A stretch of DNA of 64,000 nucleotides from Thermocrinis albus DSM 14484 (GTDB lineage: Bacteria > Aquificota > Aquificia > Aquificales > Aquificaceae). The translations under genes and the position numbers were made by a program. The stretch is taken from NCBI RefSeq assembly GCF_000025605.1, contig NC_013894.1, positions 295,529 through 359,528 of the forward strand, in the 5' to 3' direction. This document shows, one piece after another, positions 16,780 to 24,797 of this stretch. Position 1 is the stretch's first letter, and each line of letters starts with the position of its first letter. Under the pieces are notes generated by a model. That model was given only the letters and a program-made list of their open reading frames with translations, searched no databases and was not told the origin of the DNA.

Positions 16780-17418
16780 ATGCTCCTTGGAACTCTTAGA
16801 GAGGCCATCTTCCTGGAACGTATCAACAGGTTTATATGCAGAGTACTTTACCGAGATGGGCAGCATACCGCTTACCTTCGCAACACAGGAAGACTGAGAG
16901 AACTTCTAAAAGAAGGCACAAAGGTGTACGTGCGGGAGAAGGAGGGAGGAAAACATCCCTTAGAACTCCTTTTGGTAGACGCAGGTTCATCTTTGGTGTG
17001 TGTAGACTCCACCATCCCACCTTTTCTCTACGAGGAGTACACAGGAGTTAAAGGAAAGAGAGAGCCACGCTTTGGCAACGTAAGGTTTGATCTCTTGGTG
17101 GACAAAAAGATAATAGAAACCAAATCTGTCAATCTGGTGAGAGATAAAGTGGCCCTTTTCCCCGATGCTCCCACCTTGAGGGGAAGAAAACACGTGGAGG
17201 AACTCATAAAACTGGGTGAAGAAGGTTATGAACCCCTTATAGTCTTTGTGGTTCAAAGAGAGGACGCTCTGTACTTCTCCCCTAACTGGGATACGGACCC
17301 GGACTTCTGCCGTGCACTTGTGCGGTACAGAGAAAAGGGTTTTCAGCTGCAGGCTTACGCCTGCAAGGTTAGTATGAAGGAGATCATGATAGAAAAGCCG
17401 TTGGACATTATATTTTAA
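16780..17418 (+). CDS. sfsA: SfsA family DNA/RNA-binding protein (putative nuclease)
   Basis: This 212-residue SfsA has the family landmarks AYLRNTGRLRELL (about 30-42), ETKSVNLV (about 110) and ALFPDAPTLRGRKHVEEL (about 122-139). The domain has an OB-like N-terminus and a restriction-nuclease-like core in which the acidic residues of RFDLLVD and the ETKS motif would form the active site. It was named for sugar fermentation stimulation in E. coli, but its cellular role is unsettled. It is preceded by an unusual C-rich leader and followed 5 bp later by ispH. Confidence 0.9.
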   Translation: MLLGTLREAIFLERINRFICRVLYRDGQHTAYLRNTGRLRELLKEGTKVYVREKEGGKHPLELLLVDAGSSLVCVDSTIPPFLYEEYTGVKGKREPRFGNVRFDLLVDKKIIETKSVNLVRDKVALFPDAPTLRGRKHVEELIKLGEEGYEPLIVFVVQREDALYFSPNWDTDPDFCRALVRYREKGFQLQAYACKVSMKEIMIEKPLDIIF

Positions 17419-17423
17419 TTGCC

Positions 17424-18284
17424 ATGGTGGAAATACTTATAGCACCACATGCGGGTTTCTGTTTCGGTGTGAGAAGAGCTATAAACATAGCGGAAAAAGC
17501 CTCCTTGTTGACGCAAGAGGGCAGAAGGGTCTTCACCATGGGACCTCTTATCCACAATCCTCAGGAGGTGGACAGGTTAAGGGGGAAGGGTGTAGAGGTT
17601 CTGTCCTCGGCAGATGGTTTGAGGGAAGGAGATGTGGTTATAGTAAGATCTCACGGCATTCCTCCAAAAAGGGAAAGGGAGCTTCGAAGAAAAGGTTTAA
17701 CTATTATGGACGCCACGTGCCCTTACGTGAAGGCGGTTCACGAAGCTGTCACCCAGCTGGCAAAGGAGGGTTACTTTGTGGTCATAGTGGGGGAAAAAGA
17801 TCATCCCGAGGTGGTAGGTACCCTCGGTTATCTGGAGGAAGCAGGAGGAGAGGGTGCAGTGGTGGAAAGAAAGGAGGACCTTAGGGAGGTACTGGGTAAA
17901 GAGAGGGTAGGTGTTGTAGCACAGACCACACAGAACGAGGCCTTTTTTAAAGAGGTGGTTGGGGAGCTCTGTTTGTGGGTAAAAGAACTGAAAGTGATAA
18001 ACACCATATGCAACGCCACCTCTGAAAGACAGGAGGACGTCTATCAGCTGGCACCAGAAGTGGATGTTATGATAGTGGTGGGTGGTAGAAACAGTGGAAA
18101 CACACGCCGACTTTACCAAATATCCCTCTCTTTAAATCCCCGCACTTACCATGTGGAGCTTCCTGATGAACTACAACCAGACTGGTTTAAAGGTGTGAAA
18201 CGTGTGGGAGTAACTGCGGGAGCATCTACACCCGACTGGATCATACAGGGTGTTGTGGAGAAAATAAGGGAGCTATGTAGTTAA
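17424..18284 (+). CDS. ispH: 4-hydroxy-3-methylbut-2-enyl diphosphate reductase
   Basis: This 286-residue IspH (LytB) catalyses the last step of the MEP pathway, reducing HMBPP to IPP and DMAPP. The three Fe-S cluster cysteines are present in GFCFGVRRA (Cys13), DATCPYVK (Cys99) and TICNATSERQ (Cys196). The substrate-binding histidines occur in PLIHNPQ, RSHGIPP and KDHPEV. A TATATT within the last codons of sfsA, 9 bp before the ATG, may be an extra promoter. Two other MEP genes occur in the window, ispG at 28577 and dxr at the right edge, all unlinked. The 3' end overlaps the convergent CPBP gene by 44 bp. Confidence 0.97.
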   Translation: MVEILIAPHAGFCFGVRRAINIAEKASLLTQEGRRVFTMGPLIHNPQEVDRLRGKGVEVLSSADGLREGDVVIVRSHGIPPKRERELRRKGLTIMDATCPYVKAVHEAVTQLAKEGYFVVIVGEKDHPEVVGTLGYLEEAGGEGAVVERKEDLREVLGKERVGVVAQTTQNEAFFKEVVGELCLWVKELKVINTICNATSERQEDVYQLAPEVDVMIVVGGRNSGNTRRLYQISLSLNPRTYHVELPDELQPDWFKGVKRVGVTAGASTPDWIIQGVVEKIRELCS

Positions 18285-18711
18285 ACCAGAGAAGGTTGAA
18301 GAGGGTATGAAGTAACACGCTGAGAGGTAAGGATCTTGTCCTCATGTACACCCAACCCAAGAACAAGGATGGAAAGAAGGTGAGAGCGGAAAAAAGGTTA
18401 AACCTCACACTGAGATGGGCCAAGGCAAAGATGAAAGATGCACGTATGTTACCCAGTTGGGGTGTAAGGTAAGCTCTGAAAAACACCTCTTCAGCAAAGG
18501 CACCAAAGAGGTAACTGAGGGAGGAAACTCCACCGAGGAAAGGGAGGAAGAAGATACCTGCATAGGCTACATAGCTCCAGAGGCTCATCAGTCCGAAACG
18601 GGAGGGGGGAAGAAAGATCAGAGGTAACAGAAGAGAAGGATAGACCGGGAGCGAGACAAAAAGACTTAGAAAAAGTAGAACTATCAAAAGGTATGTTAAA
18701 CTTTTACTCAT
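18241..18711 (-). CDS. CPBP family intramembrane glutamic endopeptidase
   Basis: This membrane protein of about 156 residues has four to five hydrophobic helices. The Abi/CPBP (CAAX protease-like) motifs are visible: AEEVFFRAYL (paired Glu and Arg), FALAHLS (His) and LLHTLFNLLW (His and Asn). Bacterial relatives are implicated in peptide processing or bacteriocin immunity; no substrate is suggested here. The ATG used, at 18711, gives MSKSLTYLL and overlaps the divergent ATG of the next gene within a CATG. At the other end it overlaps ispH tail to tail by 44 bp. Confidence 0.8.
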   Translation of the reverse strand: MSKSLTYLLIVLLFLSLFVSLPVYPSLLLPLIFLPPSRFGLMSLWSYVAYAGIFFLPFLGGVSSLSYLFGAFAEEVFFRAYLTPQLGNIRASFIFALAHLSVRFNLFSALTFFPSLFLGWVYMRTRSLPLSVLLHTLFNLLWFNYIAPLFSPQHPV

Positions 18712-18712
18712 G
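18709..18712. promoter_or_regulatory. overlapping divergent start codons (CATG)
   Basis: The palindrome CATG supplies the ATG of the CPBP gene on the minus strand (18711) and of the diiron MBL gene on the plus strand (18710). No intergenic DNA remains, so each promoter must lie inside the other gene. A TATGTT 12 bp upstream of the plus-strand ATG is a possible -10. Confidence 0.6.
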
Positions 18713-19468
18713 GTAGCTAAGGTCATCTACAACACTCCAGATCATAAGATAGCCTTCTTTGAGGAACTTACACCTGCCTCCGCAGTACAGGCAAATCAAC
18801 TGCTCATTGTTCACAAAGGGGAAGGCATGCTCCTGGATCCAGGAGGTCACAAAGTTTTTTCCAAGCTTCTCTCCGATATCTCCCTACTCATACCCCCCAA
18901 CCAGATAAAGTACATCTTTCTCTCCCATCAGGACCCGGACATAGTGGCCAGCATAAACGGGTGGCTCATGACCACAAAAGCCGTCGCCTACATCTCAAAG
19001 CTCTGGATGAGGTTCCTCCCCCACTTCGGACTGGACTCCCAGCTGGAGGATAGGGTTATACCCATAGAAGACAGTGGAACCACCTTGACCCTCGGAGGTG
19101 ACTGTCAGCTGTTGGTTCTGCCTGCTCACTTTCTCCACTCTCCCGGTAACTTTCACGTCTACGATCCTTGCGCCAAGATGCTCTTTTCCGGTGATCTGGG
19201 TGCATCTCTGGGGCAGGACTACTATGTGGTGGAGAACTTTGAGGAACACGTAAAGTACATGGAGCCCTTCCACAAAAGGTACATGGCCTCCAACAAGGTG
19301 CTCCGTTTCTGGGTCAACATGGTCCGTCAGTTGGACATAGAGATGATAGTTCCTCAGCACGGTGCCATCTTTAAAGGCAAACAGATGGTGGAGAAGTTCC
19401 TAAATTGGTTGGAAAACTTACAGGTGGGTGTTGATCTTATGACGCAGGACCATTACCGACTACCTTAA
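18710..19468 (+). CDS. diiron metallo-beta-lactamase-fold protein (ODP family)
   Basis: This 252-residue MBL-fold protein resembles the oxygen-binding diiron protein (ODP) branch related to flavodiiron proteins but without a flavodoxin domain. The metal-binding pattern is SHQDPDI (about 65) in place of HxHxDH, followed by LPAHFLHSPGNFHVYDP, LFSGDLG (about 160) and PQHGAIF (about 221). It may act in O2/NO detoxification or as an oxygen/redox sensor (family knowledge; the exact role here is inferred). It is followed 3 bp later by dnaE. Confidence 0.75.
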   Translation: MVAKVIYNTPDHKIAFFEELTPASAVQANQLLIVHKGEGMLLDPGGHKVFSKLLSDISLLIPPNQIKYIFLSHQDPDIVASINGWLMTTKAVAYISKLWMRFLPHFGLDSQLEDRVIPIEDSGTTLTLGGDCQLLVLPAHFLHSPGNFHVYDPCAKMLFSGDLGASLGQDYYVVENFEEHVKYMEPFHKRYMASNKVLRFWVNMVRQLDIEMIVPQHGAIFKGKQMVEKFLNWLENLQVGVDLMTQDHYRLP

Positions 19469-19471
19469 GGT

Positions 19472-22400
19472 ATGAGGGACTTTGTCCACCTTCATCTTCA
19501 CACTCAGTACTCCCTCCTGGACGGTGCTATAAAGATAAAGGATCTTGCTGAAAGAGCACAGGCTTATGGATACAGAGCGGTAGCCATAACAGATCACGGT
19601 AACCTCTTTGGACTTTTGGAGTTCTACAAGACCCTTAAGGAAAAGGGTATAAAACCCCTTCTGGGAATGGAAGCCTACTTCACCACAGGTTCCCGTTTTG
19701 ACAGGAAAGGTAAGGGAAGCGATGACAACCTCACCGACAGGATAAACCATCACATAATCCTCATAGCAAAGGACCAGGAGGGACTTAAAAACCTCTTCAG
19801 ACTCTCCTCCCTTTCCTACAGGGAAGGTTTCTACTACAAGCCCCGTATAGATTATGAGCTCCTTCAGAAGTATCATAGGGGACTGATAGCGGTGACGGCT
19901 TGTCTGAAAGGTGTGCCCACTTATTACGCCAGCATGGGAGAGGAAAGAAAAGCGGAGGAGTGGGTAAAGAAGCTGAAGGACCTTTTTGGAGATGATCTGT
20001 ATTTGGAACTTCAGGCTAACGGTCTGCCGGAGCAGGAAACTGCCAACAGAGTTCTCATAAACATCGCCAAGAGGTTTGGGGTCAAGTTGGTGGCCACCGC
20101 CGACGCTCATTATCTGGACCCGGAGGACAAAACCGCCCACTCTGTTCTCATGGCCCTTCAGATGAAAAAAACACTACAGGACATACAGAAGGAAGGACTT
20201 AAGTACTCGGTCTGCGATCTTCATTTTGCCCCTCCCCAAGAGATGTGGGAACGGTTCAGAGGAAAGTTTGATGGATGGGAAGACGCTCTGAAGAACACTT
20301 TGGAGGTGGCCGAAAAGTGTGCCGACAGTTTTCCTCAGCTGGAAAACAAAGACTATCTCTTACCTAAAGCCTACGAAGGTGTGGAGGAGGGTCAGCTTCT
20401 GGAGGATCTGGCAAGGGAGGGACTCAGAAGAAGGCAGGCTCTTGGACACTGTCCCGACAGTAAGGAGTACTGGGACAGACTGGAGTACGAAATAGAACAA
20501 GTACGCAGGATGGGGTTTGCAGGGTACTTCCTCATAGTGCAGGATTTTATAAACTGGGCTAAGAACCAGGGTGTACCTGTAGGACCCGGAAGAGGTTCCG
20601 CAGCGGGATCTTTGTTGGCCTACGCTCTTGGTATAACGGACGTGGATCCGGTAAAACACGGCCTTCTCTTTGAGAGATTCCTTAATCCGGAACGCATCTC
20701 CATGCCGGACGTGGATGTGGACTTCTGTATGGAGGGAAGGGAGAAGGTGATTCAGTACGTGAGAGAAAAGTACGGAGAGGACAAGGTGGCTCAGATCATC
20801 ACCTACAACGTGATGAAGGCCAAACAGGCACTGCGCGATGCGGCAAGGGCTCTCGGGCTTCCCTATTCGGTGGGTGATAGGCTGGCCAAGTTGGTACCTC
20901 CCGGCGACGTACAGGGCTCGTGGCTTAGCCTGGAGGAGATGGTACACACCCCTCTAGAAGAACTTCTGGAGAAGTACGGCCATCACAGAACCGATATAGA
21001 GGAGAACGTAAAGACCTTCAGACAGCTTATGGAGACGGACGCGGAGATAAGAAGGGTGGTAGAGATAGCTCTTAAGCTGGAGGGGCTCGTCAGACATACC
21101 TCACTGCACGCGGCAGGTATAGTGATATCTCCTTTACCTTTGGAGGAGGTAGTACCTACTTACTACGACGACGGTCAGGTGGCCACACAGCTGGACATGG
21201 GCCAGCTGGAAAAACTGGGTCTCGTAAAGATGGACTTTCTGGGTTTGAAGACTCTTACGGAACTTAACGCCATGAGGAACCTGATAAGGGAGAGGCACAA
21301 GGCGGACGTAGACTTTCTGAAGATACCTTTGGACGACGAGAGAACCTTTGAGCTCCTGAGGAAGGGTAACACCTCCGGCGTGTTCCAGTTGGAAAGTAAG
21401 GGAATGCAGAGACTCCTCAGTAAGCTGTCTCCCGATAGGTTTGAAGACCTTGTGGCTGCCATAGCCCTTTACAGACCAGGACCTCTCAAATCGGGTCTTG
21501 TGGACTCTTACGTGAAGAGAAAGCACGGTAAGGAGGAAGTGGAGTATCCTTTCCCTGAACTGGAGCCCGTTTTGAAGGAAACTTACGGTGTATGGGTGTA
21601 TCAGGAGCAGATAATGAAGGCCAGTCAGATACTGGCAGGCTTTACTCCCGGTGAGGCGGACACCCTCAGAAAGGCCATAGGTAAGAAGGATAAAGAACTT
21701 ATGGCCTCTCTGAGGGAAAAGTTTATAAGAGGAGCGGTAGAGAGGGGCTACAAGGAGGAGAAGATTACCAAACTGTGGGAGGACTTTGAGAAGTTTGCCA
21801 GTTACTCCTTCAACAAGTCTCACTCGGTGGCTTACGGTTATCTCTCTTACTGGACCGCTTACCTCAAAGCCCACTACACAGAAGAGTTCTTTGCGGTGAA
21901 ACTCTCTTACGAAAAGAACGACGCCAAGTTTTTGGCACTGGTTAACGATGCCAAGAAGCATCGCATCACTATACTACCACCTGATATCAACAAAAGCCAC
22001 GTCCACTTTGTTATAGAAGGTGATAGAACACTAAGATTTGGTTTAGCACGTATAAAGGGTATAGGAGAAGACACAGCCTATCAGATAGTGAAAGCTCGTA
22101 AAACCACCTGGACTCAGCCTTCTCAGGTGGCCAGAGCGGCGGGTCTCAACAAGAAAGCTTTGGAAGCCCTCATAAAGGCAGGAGCCTTTGATTTTACCGG
22201 AAAGAGTAGAACCGCATTACTGAAAGCGTTGGAAAGTAAAAACGCTCTTTTGGGTGGTGTCAGTCTCTTTGAGAAAAACTCCCAAAGCACCGAAGACCGT
22301 CAAGAAGACATATTCCATTACGAGAAGGAAGTTTTGGGATTTTACCTCACCAGACACCCCATAGACGTGTGGGAAGGTTTTCTAGAAGACACCTGCAAGA

Positions 22401-22924
22401 AACTGGAAGAAGTGGAAGAACTGGAGGGGGGTCCGTATCTGTTTGCAGGATCTCTTACTGACATAAAGGTGAAGAAGACTACAAAGAACACCCTTATGGC
22501 CACAGCTCACCTCACCGACAGAACAGGTATGGTACCCCTGATAATCCCACCTTCTGTGTACGAAGAGGAGAAGGACAAACTGAAAGAAGACAGCGTGGTG
22601 GTGATAGAGGGCTTAGTGGAGAGGGACGAGGAGACGGAAGAAGTCAGTATAATAGCACGTGCTGTACACGGTGTGGAGGAGTTTCTCAAAAGAAAGGGTC
22701 ATTACATCACTCTAATCTTCACCTGTGAGCTGGAGGAGGACAAACTCCTGCAAGTTCACAGGACACTGACCGCTTACACAGGTCCAGATGGCCTTCCCAT
22801 CACCATAGAGATCATCACACCCCGTTATCGCACTTTACTGGAGGTGGATCCACGGATACGCGTAGTCCCCACACCTGAACTGCGGGAAGCACTGCGTTCT
22901 TTGGGTGTGGAAATCAGAGTTTAA
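19472..22924 (+). CDS. dnaE: DNA polymerase III alpha subunit
   Basis: This replicative polymerase of 1150 residues belongs to the C-family DnaE1 group. The N-terminal PHP domain begins with HLHTQYSLLDGAIK and includes DHGNLFG. The polymerase core has GPGRGSAAGS and the catalytic acidic PDVDVDF (about 410). A tandem HhH region and an OB-fold domain follow near the C-terminus. No intein is present. Length is normal. The start codon lies 3 bp after the diiron MBL gene, with AAGG just before the ATG. The stop overlaps the convergent DUF309 gene by 4 bp. Confidence 0.97.
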   Translation: MRDFVHLHLHTQYSLLDGAIKIKDLAERAQAYGYRAVAITDHGNLFGLLEFYKTLKEKGIKPLLGMEAYFTTGSRFDRKGKGSDDNLTDRINHHIILIAKDQEGLKNLFRLSSLSYREGFYYKPRIDYELLQKYHRGLIAVTACLKGVPTYYASMGEERKAEEWVKKLKDLFGDDLYLELQANGLPEQETANRVLINIAKRFGVKLVATADAHYLDPEDKTAHSVLMALQMKKTLQDIQKEGLKYSVCDLHFAPPQEMWERFRGKFDGWEDALKNTLEVAEKCADSFPQLENKDYLLPKAYEGVEEGQLLEDLAREGLRRRQALGHCPDSKEYWDRLEYEIEQVRRMGFAGYFLIVQDFINWAKNQGVPVGPGRGSAAGSLLAYALGITDVDPVKHGLLFERFLNPERISMPDVDVDFCMEGREKVIQYVREKYGEDKVAQIITYNVMKAKQALRDAARALGLPYSVGDRLAKLVPPGDVQGSWLSLEEMVHTPLEELLEKYGHHRTDIEENVKTFRQLMETDAEIRRVVEIALKLEGLVRHTSLHAAGIVISPLPLEEVVPTYYDDGQVATQLDMGQLEKLGLVKMDFLGLKTLTELNAMRNLIRERHKADVDFLKIPLDDERTFELLRKGNTSGVFQLESKGMQRLLSKLSPDRFEDLVAAIALYRPGPLKSGLVDSYVKRKHGKEEVEYPFPELEPVLKETYGVWVYQEQIMKASQILAGFTPGEADTLRKAIGKKDKELMASLREKFIRGAVERGYKEEKITKLWEDFEKFASYSFNKSHSVAYGYLSYWTAYLKAHYTEEFFAVKLSYEKNDAKFLALVNDAKKHRITILPPDINKSHVHFVIEGDRTLRFGLARIKGIGEDTAYQIVKARKTTWTQPSQVARAAGLNKKALEALIKAGAFDFTGKSRTALLKALESKNALLGGVSLFEKNSQSTEDRQEDIFHYEKEVLGFYLTRHPIDVWEGFLEDTCKKLEEVEELEGGPYLFAGSLTDIKVKKTTKNTLMATAHLTDRTGMVPLIIPPSVYEEEKDKLKEDSVVVIEGLVERDEETEEVSIIARAVHGVEEFLKRKGHYITLIFTCELEEDKLLQVHRTLTAYTGPDGLPITIEIITPRYRTLLEVDPRIRVVPTPELREALRSLGVEIRV

Positions 22925-23271
22925 AGCTTAGGAAACCTCTCTATGTTCCCCCCTCTCTGTAACGTCTCTATCGCCTCCTCTATCCAACTCACCAGACAGG
23001 CTACATCTATATCCCTAAAGGTGGGTGTACAGGAGGAGAGCTGATCCCTGCACATGTTAAGAACACGCAGGGAGCTCTCTCTCCTCCCCTGTTGGTAGTG
23101 GTTTATAGCTATGGCAAGCCTTATCAGTCCCTGATAACACTGGCGGGATAACCTATCCTCCTTGGGAAAGAGTCTCCAGATATCTTCCAACACTTCGTGA
23201 GCCTCGTAAAACTTCCCTTCTTCCCACAGCTCCCTGGCTCTTCTGAGAAGTTCTCTCTCTTCCTGCATCAT
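22921..23271 (-). CDS. DUF309 family protein
   Basis: This small all-helical protein of 116 residues has the DUF309 signature FYEAHEVLEDIWRLFP (about 21-36), followed by QCYQGLIRLAIAINHYQQGR. The conserved His/Glu and Trp positions are intact. The family has no defined biochemical function. It is the last gene of a tightly packed minus-strand operon with FUN14 and the radical SAM gene, and it overlaps FUN14 by 4 bp. Confidence 0.8.
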   Translation of the reverse strand: MMQEERELLRRARELWEEGKFYEAHEVLEDIWRLFPKEDRLSRQCYQGLIRLAIAINHYQQGRRESSLRVLNMCRDQLSSCTPTFRDIDVACLVSWIEEAIETLQRGGNIERFPKL

Positions 23272-23561
23272 CCCGTCTTAAAGCCCAGCGTGAAACCCAC
23301 CATAAAGGACCCGGAGAAAGCGATGGTTCTCACAAGGCCCTTAACAAAGGCATCAAAACTACTTACAGAAGACTTGAGGAGGACCCACAACTGCCCCCAG
23401 TTTACGTCCAGTATACCAATATGAGACAGCCACATGATGGAGAGGATGTAAAGTCCCATCAGCATAAGGAAGACGTTGAGAACCTTCTTGACGGCAAAGC
23501 CCACCACAAAACCTGCAAACCCTCCGTAGCCCATGTCAGTGAGAATCTTCTCTATCTCCAT
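23268..23561 (-). CDS. FUN14 family membrane protein
   Basis: This 97-residue membrane protein has three hydrophobic stretches and the FUN14 pattern GYGGFAGFVVGFAVKKV near the N-terminus, with a C-terminal SFMVGFTLGF. Prokaryotic FUN14 proteins are uncharacterised; the eukaryotic relative FUNDC1 is a mitophagy receptor, and nothing suggests that role here. It shares one base with the upstream radical SAM gene and overlaps DUF309 by 4 bp, so the three are one transcriptional unit. Confidence 0.8.
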   Translation of the reverse strand: MEIEKILTDMGYGGFAGFVVGFAVKKVLNVFLMLMGLYILSIMWLSHIGILDVNWGQLWVLLKSSVSSFDAFVKGLVRTIAFSGSFMVGFTLGFKTG

Positions 23562-24676
23562 CAGTGATACCTCATAGTACTGGGGTTGAGTATGTCAGGG
23601 TAGTTGGTGGTCATCTCGTAGTCCATCATCTGCTTTCTTATCCTTTCCAGCTCCTGTCTGTTAGGTTTGAAGGGATAACTTCTTATATCGCTGGGAGAAC
23701 TGTCACCGAAGGGCCTGTTGCAGGCCACCTCTACCGTTTTACCCCTGCATCCTGATGTCATGAAAGGCCTCCCACTCCAGAATATCTCCTCAAAGGTCTC
23801 CTTAGGTATACCGAAATCTACTATCTGACCCTTCTCGTTGAACTTCATATCCTCGTAGCGGGCCATACCGTTGTCTATGAGATATCTGGCAAACTGCACT
23901 CTCCTGTACTGAGGTGCCGGACAAGGAGGCTCTTTCTCCATCATAGAACCTTCCTCTGGCCAGAAGGAGAACAGGTGTGTACGCGCCCCTAAGTCCCTCA
24001 CCCTCTGTATGGTCTCTACCATCTCCTGCTCCGTCTCACCTAGTCCCACCACCAAGTGACAACCTGCGTAGCCGTCTCCCATTACGTCCACTGCCCATTC
24101 CAGAACCTTCCAGAAAGTCTCCCAGCGGTGAGGACTGTTCATAGGTCTTCCTCTCAGCTTCTCAAAGAGTTGGGGTGTTGCACAGTCAAGAGCCACCGTA
24201 ACGGTATCTGCACCCAACTTCTTGTAATCCAGCATGTCTTGATAGGTGGTTCCCGTAGCATTTATCAGCAAAGAGACAAATATCTGGTCTCCCAACTCTT
24301 TCACCACCCTCTCCAGCACATACTTGGTATCAGATATAGCTCTCGGATGGGTGATCTGGGCTATACAGAGCCTTTCCACATGACCCACCTTTTTGGAGCG
24401 CTCTATAATATCTTCCAGTTTGACGGTGGGCCACTCTACCCTGATGAAGTTCTTCTTAGAGTACTCCACATCTCTCGCCTTCTGAAGACCACAGTAAGCA
24501 CACGTGGCATGACAACCGGAAGGATACGTGAGGAGGGTGTTTATACAGCTGAGTTTAGTGTTCTTATAAAACATACCGGGTACGAGGCCCAACGTCATAG
24601 CTGCTGCCATGCTTATCTGAAGATACTCGGGACTCTCCTTCTGCTGGGTGAGTTTTTCTAAAAGAACTCGGTCCAT
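23561..24676 (-). CDS. radical SAM enzyme, possibly LipS1-type lipoyl synthase
   Basis: This 371-residue protein has the radical SAM cluster motif CHATCAYC (about 46-53) and biotin-synthase-like segments (VALDCATPQLFEKLRG, then GLGETEQEMVETI). A C-terminal Cys pair in TSGCRGKTVEVACNRP could hold an auxiliary cluster. The overall form suits the BioB/LipA/LipS group. LipS1/LipS2 enzymes assemble lipoate in archaea and sulfur oxidisers, and that is my preferred but unproven assignment. The ATG at 24676 has a good AAGGAAGGGAG ribosome site; a TTG at 24703 falls in the leader structure and is rejected. The leader carries copy B of the structured RNA. Confidence 0.7.
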   Translation of the reverse strand: MDRVLLEKLTQQKESPEYLQISMAAAMTLGLVPGMFYKNTKLSCINTLLTYPSGCHATCAYCGLQKARDVEYSKKNFIRVEWPTVKLEDIIERSKKVGHVERLCIAQITHPRAISDTKYVLERVVKELGDQIFVSLLINATGTTYQDMLDYKKLGADTVTVALDCATPQLFEKLRGRPMNSPHRWETFWKVLEWAVDVMGDGYAGCHLVVGLGETEQEMVETIQRVRDLGARTHLFSFWPEEGSMMEKEPPCPAPQYRRVQFARYLIDNGMARYEDMKFNEKGQIVDFGIPKETFEEIFWSGRPFMTSGCRGKTVEVACNRPFGDSSPSDIRSYPFKPNRQELERIRKQMMDYEMTTNYPDILNPSTMRYH

Positions 24677-24689
24677 GACTCCCTTCCTT

Positions 24690-24776
24690 ACCTGATCCTC
24701 CAAGGACCAGGTGCGGGGCTACTTGTATAGCGCCCTCTGAAGCTGGGGAGGACCCCGCAGGCGCTATTTCCCCAGC
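24690..24776 (-). promoter_or_regulatory. candidate structured leader RNA upstream of radical SAM gene (copy B)
   Basis: On the minus strand a TATAAT (24789-24784) is followed about 8 bases later by the element. Stem c is GCTGGGG/CCCCAGC, a different sequence from copies A and C but a perfect pairing. Stem b is TAGCGCC/GGGCGCTA-type, and stem a is GCGGGGT/GCCCCGC. AAAT links c to b, and ATACAAGTA precedes the last strand of a. A bulged hairpin ACCTG/CAGGT (24712-24708/24694-24690) ends 13 bases before the start codon, leaving the ribosome site just after it. This is the best conserved of the three copies. Confidence 0.7.
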
Positions 24777-24797
24777 CCTCTCTATTATACCTATACA

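Noticed and set aside
18295-18700. Plus-strand frames opposite the CPBP gene
   Set aside because: They have no family features, while the minus frame has the full CPBP motif set.
24677-24703. TTG start adding nine residues to the radical SAM protein
   Set aside because: It falls in the leader hairpin and has no ribosome site, whereas ATG 24676 has a strong one.
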